DNA from: Flavobacterium sp. SH_e
Lineage (GTDB): Bacteria > Bacteroidota > Bacteroidia > Flavobacteriales > Flavobacteriaceae
Assembly: GCF_025717045.1 (NCBI RefSeq)
Contig: NZ_JAOVZN010000005.1
Span: 62,001 to 126,000 of the forward strand
DNA length: 64,000 bases
Reading direction: 5' to 3'
The notes beneath the pieces were generated by a model that worked only from the letters and a program-made list of their open reading frames with translations, was not told the DNA's origin and searched no databases. Below, piece by piece: positions 24,890-32,111 of this stretch. Within the stretch, counting starts at the first letter, position 1. Every line of letters starts with the position of its first letter. A program made the position numbers and the translations under genes.

Positions 24890-25555
24890 TTAAGCTACTT
24901 TATTTATAATTATTAATTCGTTGTGAACTTCAATGCGAGGCAACATTTTGGTTTTAAACATTTTCGGATTTACTTCAGAAATATATTTTCTATTTCTAAC
25001 ATTGTGCGCTTCATCTAAAATCATCGTATTAAACAATACAACACCATCATCTTTTAAAAGAGTACATATTCTATCTACAAAAAACTTTTCGAACAAAAAA
25101 TTTGGCATATGAGTATCTTCAAAAATATCAATTATTATGAGATCGTATTTGTCTTTTGTTTTTAAAACAAATTCAAATGCATCGTCTATAACAACTTTTA
25201 ATTGTTTTATTTGATTAAGGTTAAAATACTCATTTGCAACCTGAATCATATCTGGGTCTATTTCTACACCCGTTATTTTTCCGTTATATTCTATTTCGTT
25301 TACTAATGTTTTAACAACACTTCCGCCGGCAACTCCTAGTAATAAAATGTGTTCCATTTCTAAAATTTTGTTGTAACCGATATTTCGAAGTCCGTATCTT
25401 AATATGCGCTGTAAACTTCCGTATGAATAATTTGTGTTTTCAGTATCCAAAACTAGTTCTCCATTTGCCCAAGTGACTTCGATCATTTTACTTCTGGCTG
25501 ATTTCTTTTTAAATATTTTTATTGGGATTATATAACTGAAAAATTTTCGAATCAT
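24890..25555 (-). CDS. Spermidine-synthase-like / SAM-dependent methyltransferase-fold protein
   Basis: The 221-residue protein has the Rossmann-type SAM-binding set of the SpeE family: LLLGVAGGSVVKTLV (about 71-85), acidic GVEIDPDMIQVA (about 95-106), DDAFEFV and DLIIIDIFED. It lacks the N-terminal beta domain of true spermidine synthase, and family members like this are often annotated as SpeE-like without known substrate. It is the first gene of the four-gene unit. Divergent to the acyltransferase at 25619. Confidence 0.8.
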   Translation of the reverse strand: MIRKFFSYIIPIKIFKKKSARSKMIEVTWANGELVLDTENTNYSYGSLQRILRYGLRNIGYNKILEMEHILLLGVAGGSVVKTLVNEIEYNGKITGVEIDPDMIQVANEYFNLNQIKQLKVVIDDAFEFVLKTKDKYDLIIIDIFEDTHMPNFLFEKFFVDRICTLLKDDGVVLFNTMILDEAHNVRNRKYISEVNPKMFKTKMLPRIEVHNELIIINKVA

Positions 25556-25618
25556 TTTGAATGCTTTTACTCAAATTTACCATTAAATCTTTAATTTGCA
25601 CCAAATATTAAATTTTTA

Positions 25619-26170
25619 ATGAAAAAACTATTGTACAAATTCATATTTTTTAAGCTAATGGGCTGGAAAATAGTAGGAATAGAAAATGCTGAAGTGAAAA
25701 AATGTATACTTATGGTGATGCCTCATACAAGCAATCACGATTTTTATATAGGACTTTTTACGCGAGGAATCTCTGGACTGCAAATGAATTGGGTAGGAAA
25801 GAAGGAATTATTTCGTTTTCCTTTTGGTTATTATTTTAGAAATGTTGGAGGCGAACCTTTAGATCGTTCTGGTGGACTGAACAAAGTAGATTCTATTGCG
25901 GCTATTTTTAATAGAAAGGAAATCTTCCGTTTGGCTGTTGCGCCAGAAGGAACTAGAAAAGAAGTGAAGGAAATTAAAACTGGATTTTATTTTATAGCGC
26001 TTAAAGCGAATGTGCCAATCGTTCCCGTAGCTTTTGATTGGGGTAAAAAAGAGGTAAATCTTGGGAAACCATTTTATCCAACTGGAAATTATGAAGCCGA
26101 TTTTGAAATCTTGAAAAAACATTATCAAGGAGTTTTAGGCAAAATCCCTGAAAATGGTGTAAAACTGTAA
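25619..26170 (+). CDS. PlsC-type 1-acyl-glycerol-3-phosphate acyltransferase family protein
   Basis: The 183-residue protein has the H-x4-D catalytic motif as HTSNHD (H36, D41), the acceptor-binding segment FRNVGGEPLDRS, and the EGTR block at 110-113 followed by KTGFYFIALKANVPIVPVAF. It is short, like other single-domain phospholipid/lyso-ornithine-lipid acyltransferases. A membrane-proximal N-terminal hydrophobic stretch (YKFIFFKLMG) suggests peripheral inner-membrane location. The acyl acceptor is unknown. Confidence 0.87.
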   Translation: MKKLLYKFIFFKLMGWKIVGIENAEVKKCILMVMPHTSNHDFYIGLFTRGISGLQMNWVGKKELFRFPFGYYFRNVGGEPLDRSGGLNKVDSIAAIFNRKEIFRLAVAPEGTRKEVKEIKTGFYFIALKANVPIVPVAFDWGKKEVNLGKPFYPTGNYEADFEILKKHYQGVLGKIPENGVKL

Positions 26171-26254
26171 TTTCTGAGAATTTTTCCAAACGCGTGAGAA
26201 TCGCGTATTTGAAAATTTTCTGGATAAAGATTCGAATATGCGCTAATTTTTGCA

Positions 26255-26707
26255 TCAAGGAGAGTAGGCTTTAAAAGTGCCATTTTTATAGAAAAACACA
26301 ATTTTATCAATATCATCGTCTTCTAAACTAAAATTTACATTTTTTGGAAGCGATGATTTTTTTATTTCTCTTTTTCCTTCTTCGTTTATTTCTGCAGTTG
26401 AAAATAAATCTTCTCCAGAATTTTCATTAGATGGAATAGGAGTTAAGTCTTTTAAATTTTCTTGAATTTCGTCATCATTATTTTTAGGAAAATTTCCTCT
26501 TCCTATCAAAATCCAATATAAGTCTACATCTGGAAAAACTTCTAGAATTTTCATTACAAAATCTAAACTTGGCTTGTTTCTTCCGGATAAAAGATGAGAC
26601 ATACTAGAACGCTGTACACCAATTTTATCGGCAAATGCAGAGGCATTTAAACCATAATAATCTAATACCGTTTCAAGTCTTTTTACAAAATCATCTATGT
26701 TTACCAT
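26255..26707 (-). CDS. XRE-family HTH transcriptional repressor
   Basis: The 150-residue protein has an N-terminal HTH (about 8-62) with YGLNASAFADKIGVQRSSMSH as core and LLSGRNKPSLDFVMKILEVF after it. The C-terminal half is acidic and flexible, ending in FYKNGTFKAYSP. The ATG lies inside a near-copy of the TTTACAnnTGTAAA palindrome. Its own -7 box and the opposite M14 promoter are covered by further copies, so this protein is the obvious candidate ligand. Family size and context are typical of an autoregulated repressor. Confidence 0.88.
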   Translation of the reverse strand: MVNIDDFVKRLETVLDYYGLNASAFADKIGVQRSSMSHLLSGRNKPSLDFVMKILEVFPDVDLYWILIGRGNFPKNNDDEIQENLKDLTPIPSNENSGEDLFSTAEINEEGKREIKKSSLPKNVNFSLEDDDIDKIVFFYKNGTFKAYSP

Positions 26708-26713
26708 TGTAAA
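26700..26713 (-). promoter_or_regulatory. Operator copy over the XRE start codon
   Basis: TTTACC-AT-TGTAAA, one mismatch from the perfect dyad TTTACAnnTGTAAA. It overlaps the repressor's own ATG (26707-26705), so binding could block elongation or translation of the repressor gene. Confidence 0.45.
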
Positions 26714-26734
26714 TTCTTGTTTTAAAATAGTGTA

Positions 26735-26748
26735 TTTACAAATGTAAA
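26735..26748 (-). promoter_or_regulatory. Operator coinciding with the XRE -7 box
   Basis: TTTACA-AA-TGTAAA, a perfect dyad. On the minus strand it contains TACATTTG (26746-26739), a TAnnTTTG -7 box 32 bases from the XRE start codon, so operator and promoter core are the same DNA. Confidence 0.6.
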
Positions 26749-26934
26749 CAAAAAAATAATACGGTACAGTTTTAATGTTTCAATTTTAAGTATAGTATAC
26801 TTTTATGTTAAATTTATATATTAGATGATAACCATTAAAGAGTTGAAAAAGAATTGCTTAATACATAATAATATAATTAAATGGTTGTATTGAAATGAGT
26901 TATGCATTTAACTAATAAAATCTTTAAAATAATG

Positions 26935-27005
26935 TTTACAATTTTAAATTCTGTACTTTTTTAGTAGTTTACAATTGTAAAAATAAAGATATTTACTTTT
27001 GTAAA
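26935..27005 (+). promoter_or_regulatory. Three operator copies over the M14 peptidase promoter
   Basis: Copies are TTTACAATTTTAAA (26935-26948, one mismatch), TTTACAATTGTAAA (26968-26981, perfect) and TTTACTTTTGTAAA (26992-27005, one mismatch). The last contains TACTTTTG (26994-27001), a TAnnTTTG -7 box, and the middle one contains a TTG 16 bases further upstream that could be the -33. The rest of the 312-base gap holds nothing else I can name. Confidence 0.6.
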
Positions 27006-27020
27006 CTAATCGAAAACGCA

Positions 27021-28175
27021 ATGAATTTAGAACAACTTTTTATACAATACAAAGAAAACTCAATATCTGGAAGATATCTGACTTTAGACCATATTCAGCC
27101 TCTTTTAGATAAACTAAATACAGACAACCAAGTGCAAGTTATTGGTAAATCTGTTTTGGGCGAACCTATATATAGTTATCAAATTGGTACAGGAAAAAGA
27201 CGCGTATATCTTTGGTCACAAATGCATGGAAATGAAAGTACAACAACAAAAGCTTTATTTGATTTCATTAATTTATTAAATGACGATACAGATTTAGCAA
27301 AACAATTGCTTAACAACTTCACATTTTATTCTATTCCAATTCTAAATCCAGATGGCGCTAGGCTCTATACTCGTGCAAATGCAAATGAAATTGATTTAAA
27401 TAGAGATTCTCAAGATTTAACACAGCCGGAAAGCAATGTTTTAAGACAAGTTTTCGAAACTTTTAAGCCAGATTTTTGTTTTAATCTTCATGATCAGCGT
27501 ACTATATTTGGAGCAGGAACTACAGGAAAACCAGCAACTGTTTCATTTTTAGCACCATCTTATAATGAAGAAAGAGATGTTAATGAGGTGAGACAGAAAG
27601 CAATAAATATAATTGCAGGAATAAATGAAGAGCTTCAAAAATATATTCCTGGTCAAGTTGGGCGTTTTGATGATTCTTTCAATATTAATTGTATTGGAGA
27701 CACTTTTCAATTTTTAGGAGTTCCTACGATTTTATTTGAGGCTGGTCATTATCCAGGGGACTATGAAAGAGAAATTACCCGTAAATACATATTTTTCGCG
27801 TTAATTTTGAGCTTTAAACTAATTTCCGAAAACGATTTAGTTGATAATAGATTTGGTGAATATTTGAATATTTCACAAAATAACGTGGTTTTTTATGATT
27901 TTATGTATAAAAATGTCAAAATAAATTATGATGGTATCGAAATTATTACGAATTTTGTCGCTCAATACAAAGAAGAATTAATCGAAAATAAGATTCATTT
28001 TAACGCTTATATAGTTGAAGTAGGCGAGTTGGAAAATTATTTTGGTCATTATGAATACGACGCAAAAGGAGCCGAATATTCGGACGATTTCCAAAATTTT
28101 CCAAAAACGGGTCAGAAAGCAAATTTTTATTTAAATAAAAATGTTAAATTTGTTAACGGATTAATAAAAAGTTAA
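27021..28175 (+). CDS. M14-family zinc carboxypeptidase
   Basis: The 384-residue protein has the M14 zinc motif HGNE (H69, E72), NPDGARLYTRANANEIDLNRD for substrate C-terminus binding, the third ligand region FCFNLHDQR near residue 155, and the catalytic glutamate region ILFEAGHYPGD near 240. No signal peptide is visible, so it may be cytoplasmic, unlike secreted digestive members. The promoter carries three copies of the XRE operator. It is the sole gene of its unit. Confidence 0.88.
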   Translation: MNLEQLFIQYKENSISGRYLTLDHIQPLLDKLNTDNQVQVIGKSVLGEPIYSYQIGTGKRRVYLWSQMHGNESTTTKALFDFINLLNDDTDLAKQLLNNFTFYSIPILNPDGARLYTRANANEIDLNRDSQDLTQPESNVLRQVFETFKPDFCFNLHDQRTIFGAGTTGKPATVSFLAPSYNEERDVNEVRQKAINIIAGINEELQKYIPGQVGRFDDSFNINCIGDTFQFLGVPTILFEAGHYPGDYEREITRKYIFFALILSFKLISENDLVDNRFGEYLNISQNNVVFYDFMYKNVKINYDGIEIITNFVAQYKEELIENKIHFNAYIVEVGELENYFGHYEYDAKGAEYSDDFQNFPKTGQKANFYLNKNVKFVNGLIKS

Positions 28176-28252
28176 TTTTTATGTGAATTTGTTGTTTTTT
28201 ATATATAATTTTATACTTTGTAATAGCAATTAGTAATATTAATTAAACAATT

Positions 28253-28732
28253 ATGAGTAAATTTCGTTTAGATGAAGTAGATCACCAGATTTTAGATATG
28301 TTAATAGACAATACGAGAGTTCCGTTTACTGACATTGCAAAAAAACTATTGATATCTGCTGGTACAGTACACGTTAGAGTAAAAAAGATGGAGGATGCCG
28401 GTATTATCATGGGGTCTTCATTAGCCTTAGACTACGATAAATTAGGTTATTCATTTATTGCTTATGTTGGGGTTTTCCTTAATAATACATCTCAAACTAA
28501 ATTTGTATTAGAAAGAATCAATCAAATTCCATTCGTAACTGTAGCTTCTGTTACTACAGGAAAATTCAACATCTTTTGCAAAATTAGAGCAAAAGATACT
28601 AAACACGCGAAAGAAGTTATCTTCATGATCGACGATATTGAAGGTGTTTACAGAACAGAAACAATGATCTCATTAGAGGAAAGTATTAACGATAAGAAGC
28701 GTTTGATGCATACTATTTTCAAAAATATGTAA
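28253..28732 (+). CDS. Lrp/AsnC-family transcriptional regulator
   Basis: The 159-residue protein has an AsnC-type winged helix at about 6-60 (VDHQILDMLIDNTRVPFTDI, then LLISAGTVHVRVKKMEDAGI) and an RAM effector domain at about 70-150 (FVTVASVTTGKFNIFCKIRA). Length and domain order are standard. A terminator 30 bases after the stop isolates it from ppc. Target genes and the amino acid effector cannot be inferred. Confidence 0.93.
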   Translation: MSKFRLDEVDHQILDMLIDNTRVPFTDIAKKLLISAGTVHVRVKKMEDAGIIMGSSLALDYDKLGYSFIAYVGVFLNNTSQTKFVLERINQIPFVTVASVTTGKFNIFCKIRAKDTKHAKEVIFMIDDIEGVYRTETMISLEESINDKKRLMHTIFKNM

Positions 28733-28762
28733 GAACTTTTCTTGAATGCTATATTAAAATAT

Positions 28763-28793
28763 AACCTCAAGTTTATTCTTGGGGTTTTTTTAT
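28763..28793 (+). terminator. Intrinsic terminator of the Lrp gene
   Basis: AACCTCAAG (28763-28771) pairs with CTTGGGGTT (28778-28786), one G-T wobble, followed by TTTTTTATG. Confidence 0.85.
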
Positions 28794-28826
28794 GACTAAT
28801 TAACCAACCAACTATAACACGATTTT

Positions 28827-31412
28827 ATGTATACGTTGCCAAAAATTGAACGTTTTAATCAAGACGTTCTTTCAAAATATCACATTTATAATAGTGTTTT
28901 CATAACATTGCCTTTTGATTCTATAGATAATACAGGAGTTTTACTTCCTTTATTTACAGAAACTTGCGAAACAGGCTTTAAAAAACAGGAAACACCAAAA
29001 GAAATTGTTGATTTTTTCTCTAATAAATTTTTAAGTAATACTTCTGAGGCGGAAAAAATCGACCTTATGTTTCGATTTATTCAATATATAGAACGCCAAA
29101 TCGTATTATTTGACGCCATTGAAGATGCCGCTTTTCCAGAAGTTAATAACATGGAAGGACGTGGGTCTTTAAGAGATATCAAAGAAAAATCGGATGCTAA
29201 AGAAAAAGATGACGAACTAAGTGAATTTCTAGAAAACTTCAATGTTCGCACTGTTTTAACAGCACATCCAACTCAGTTTTATCCTGGCCCCGTATTAGGT
29301 ATTATAAATGATTTGACAGAAGCTATTCGTCAAAACAATCTACTTCAAATAAAACAATTACTGGCTCAATTAGGAAAAACCCCTTTTATTCAGAAAGAGA
29401 AACCAAATCCCTATGATGAAGCAGTCAGTTTGATTTGGTACTTAGAAAATGTATTTTATGCTACAGCTGGAGAGATTGTACATTACCTTCAAAAAAATAT
29501 TCTAGATGGAAATCCAATTCAGAATCAATTAATCAAGTTAGGTTTCTGGCCAGGAGGTGACCGTGACGGTAATCCTTTCGTAACTACAGATATTACTCTT
29601 AAAGTTGCAGACCGTTTGCGTACTTCTATTTTAAAGTGTTATTATGTAGAAATGAGAAATCTGAAACGTAAGTTAACTTTCTCAGGTGTAGATACTTTAG
29701 TAGCTGAACTTGAAAATAAACTTTACCGTTCTGTATTTTATTCTAAAGGTGATATTTTCATCACTTTAGATGAATTATTGACGCAATTAAATAAGATCCG
29801 AGCTATAATTATTGAAAAGCATCAGTCTTTATACTTAGATGAATTGGAAGCTCTTTTAGTAAAAATTAACCTTTTCGGATTCCATTTTGCGACTTTAGAT
29901 ATTCGCCAAAATAGCAAAATTCATAATGCAGTTTTCAAAGATGTTGTGAATTATTATTTGAACTCTGGTTCAGAAGTTTTTCCGAAAAATTATTTCGAAT
30001 TGACAGAAAATGAAAAAATTGATGTTTTATCGAAAGTAAAAGGAAATTTAAACCCAAGTGATTTCGAAAATGAAATTACTAGATATACTTTAGAATCAAT
30101 TCAAGCAATTAAAACCATTCAGCAAAATAATGGTGAAGAAGGTGCTAATCGTTATATTATTAGTAATAACGAAAGCGCACTGAACGTGATGGAAACTTTT
30201 GCAATGATTCGTTTGAATAATTGGGAAAATCCAACTGTTGATATTATTCCGCTTTTTGAATCTGTAGACGATCTACAAAATGCCCATTCTATTATGGAGC
30301 AATTGTATACAAATCCAGAATATTCTAAGCATTTGAAAGCAAGAGGAAACAAACAGACAATTATGCTTGGATTCTCTGATGGAACAAAAGATGGCGGTTA
30401 TTTAATGGCTAACTGGAGTATTTATCAAGCTAAAATTTCGTTGACTAAAATTTCTAGAGAATACGGAATTAAAGCAATTTTCTTTGATGGACGTGGTGGA
30501 CCTCCAGCTCGTGGCGGTGGAAAAACACATAAGTTCTATGCTTCTTTAGGTCCAAAAATTGAAAACAATGAGATTCAAATAACAGTTCAAGGTCAGACTA
30601 TTAGCTCTAATTTTGGGACTTTAGACTCTTGTCGTTATAATATTGAAAACTTATTGAGTGCTGGTGTTACAAATCAAGTATTTAGTAAAGAGAAAAATGA
30701 ATTAACAGCTGATGAAACTCAAATCTTAACGGATTTAGCGAATTTAGGTTATGAGAAATACTTAAGCTTCAAAAATCATCCAAAGTTTATTCCGTACTTA
30801 GAAAAAATGAGTACGCTGAAATATTATTCTAAAACTAATATTGGAAGCCGACCTTCAAAAAGAAGTAAATCAGAATCATTAGATTTTGCTGATTTAAGAG
30901 CAATTCCATTTGTTGGCTCATGGAGCCAGTTAAAACAAAACGTTCCAGGTTTCTTTGGTGTGGGATCGGCTTTAAAACATTTTGAAGAAACAGGACAATG
31001 GGATAAAGTGAGTAATTTGTATCACAATTCATTGTTTTTCAAAACTTTGCTTGAAAATAGTATGATGTCATTGGCTAAATCATTTTTGCCATTGACAGCT
31101 TATATGAGAAAAGATCCTGAGTTTGGTGAATTCTGGCAGATTATTTATGACGAGTTTTCAGAAACAAAACGTCTTTTATTAAAAATCGCTGATCATAAAA
31201 CTTTAATGGAAAATTATCCTGACGGTATTGCTTCAATTCAGATTAGAGAACGTATAGTTTTACCTTTATTGACAATTCAGCAATATGCGTTATTGAGGAT
31301 CAACGAGTTGAATAAAGAAGAAGCTCCTGACGAAGAATTAGTAAAAGTGTACGAGAAAATCGTAACAAGATCTTTATTTGGAAATACGAATGCAAGTAGA
31401 AATTCAGCTTAA
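28827..31412 (+). CDS. ppc: Phosphoenolpyruvate carboxylase
   Basis: This 861-residue anaplerotic enzyme makes oxaloacetate from PEP and bicarbonate. Signatures present: TAHPTQ with catalytic His (H147), GFWPGGDRDGNPFV (about 240-253) and the mobile-loop FFDGRGGPPARGGGKTH (about 552-568). The C-terminus reads NASRNSA where most PEPCs end RNTG, a small deviation at the invariant tail near the active site. The protein is close to full length. The DinB gene follows 12 bases after the stop, so the two are probably co-transcribed. Confidence 0.95.
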   Translation: MYTLPKIERFNQDVLSKYHIYNSVFITLPFDSIDNTGVLLPLFTETCETGFKKQETPKEIVDFFSNKFLSNTSEAEKIDLMFRFIQYIERQIVLFDAIEDAAFPEVNNMEGRGSLRDIKEKSDAKEKDDELSEFLENFNVRTVLTAHPTQFYPGPVLGIINDLTEAIRQNNLLQIKQLLAQLGKTPFIQKEKPNPYDEAVSLIWYLENVFYATAGEIVHYLQKNILDGNPIQNQLIKLGFWPGGDRDGNPFVTTDITLKVADRLRTSILKCYYVEMRNLKRKLTFSGVDTLVAELENKLYRSVFYSKGDIFITLDELLTQLNKIRAIIIEKHQSLYLDELEALLVKINLFGFHFATLDIRQNSKIHNAVFKDVVNYYLNSGSEVFPKNYFELTENEKIDVLSKVKGNLNPSDFENEITRYTLESIQAIKTIQQNNGEEGANRYIISNNESALNVMETFAMIRLNNWENPTVDIIPLFESVDDLQNAHSIMEQLYTNPEYSKHLKARGNKQTIMLGFSDGTKDGGYLMANWSIYQAKISLTKISREYGIKAIFFDGRGGPPARGGGKTHKFYASLGPKIENNEIQITVQGQTISSNFGTLDSCRYNIENLLSAGVTNQVFSKEKNELTADETQILTDLANLGYEKYLSFKNHPKFIPYLEKMSTLKYYSKTNIGSRPSKRSKSESLDFADLRAIPFVGSWSQLKQNVPGFFGVGSALKHFEETGQWDKVSNLYHNSLFFKTLLENSMMSLAKSFLPLTAYMRKDPEFGEFWQIIYDEFSETKRLLLKIADHKTLMENYPDGIASIQIRERIVLPLLTIQQYALLRINELNKEEAPDEELVKVYEKIVTRSLFGNTNASRNSA

Positions 31413-31424
31413 AAAATAAATGAA

Positions 31425-31940
31425 ATGAGAGCAGCAGAATTATTAGAAAATGAATATTCAGGTCACTTTGGCACTTATATAAAAGCAGCTGGCGACGGAA
31501 TTTTAATTGAAGAATTAGAAATTTCTCTTCATGAATTCATTCGATTTGTTCAAAATATTCCGATGGATAAATTTGATTATCGTTATGCAGAAGGAAAGTG
31601 GACAATTAAAGATATTATTCAGCACGTAATAGATACCGAGAGAATTTTTGCCTATCGTGCTTTACGTTTCTCAAGAAACGATAAAACGCCTTTGCCAAGT
31701 TTTGAAGAAAATGATTACGCTGATAATACAGACTCAAATAATAGAAGTATTCAAGACTTACTTACTGAATTTTCAGCTGTAAGGCACTCAACTTTATTGT
31801 TTTATAAAAGCTTGTCTCAAGAACAGCTTAAACGTATTGGGACTGCTTCAAATAACCCAATTTCAGTTCGCGCCTTAGGTTTTGTTATGATTGGACATCA
31901 AAAACATCATCAGAAAGTTTTTGAAGAAAGGTATTTGTAA
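31425..31940 (+). CDS. DinB-superfamily protein
   Basis: The 171-residue four-helix protein carries the metal-ligand His pattern of DinB/YfiT proteins: IIQHVIDTERIFAYRALRF (His about 68) and the C-terminal GHQKHHQKVF. Members are metal-dependent small-thiol transferases or unknown. Its start is 12 bases after ppc, suggesting co-transcription, with no obvious metabolic link. A palindrome repeat 25 bases after the stop probably terminates the unit. Confidence 0.87.
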   Translation: MRAAELLENEYSGHFGTYIKAAGDGILIEELEISLHEFIRFVQNIPMDKFDYRYAEGKWTIKDIIQHVIDTERIFAYRALRFSRNDKTPLPSFEENDYADNTDSNNRSIQDLLTEFSAVRHSTLLFYKSLSQEQLKRIGTASNNPISVRALGFVMIGHQKHHQKVFEERYL

Positions 31941-31964
31941 AAGCTTACATTTTTAAACATAAAT

Positions 31965-31996
31965 AAACCCGACAGATTTTAAAAATCTGTCGGGTT
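31965..31996. repeat. AAACCCGACAGATTTT palindrome
   Basis: AAACCCGACAGATTTT (31965-31980) is followed directly by its complement, ending CTGTCGGGTTT, then TACTATTG. It is a longer copy of the hairpin at 20551 and lies 25 bases after the DinB stop codon. Confidence 0.75.
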
Positions 31997-32033
31997 TACT
32001 ATTGTATACAATTTTAGCATTTCGGAAAACGTG

Positions 32034-32104
32034 GGCTTCGACTTCGCTCAGTCTGACAATACTGGTTTTAAATGTCAAATGTCAGACTGAGCGAAGCTGA
32101 AGTC
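32034..32104. repeat. Long inverted repeat GGCTTCGACTTCGCTCAGTC ... GACTGAGCGAAGCTGAAGTC
   Basis: The left arm (32034-32058) and right arm (32080-32104) are near-complementary over about 24 bases with a 21-base loop (TCTGACA ... TGTCAGA at the base of the loop). It sits between convergent DinB and recQ and, by position, may terminate both. GC content is much higher than in the flanks. Confidence 0.75.
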
Positions 32105-32111
32105 TTTCTTT

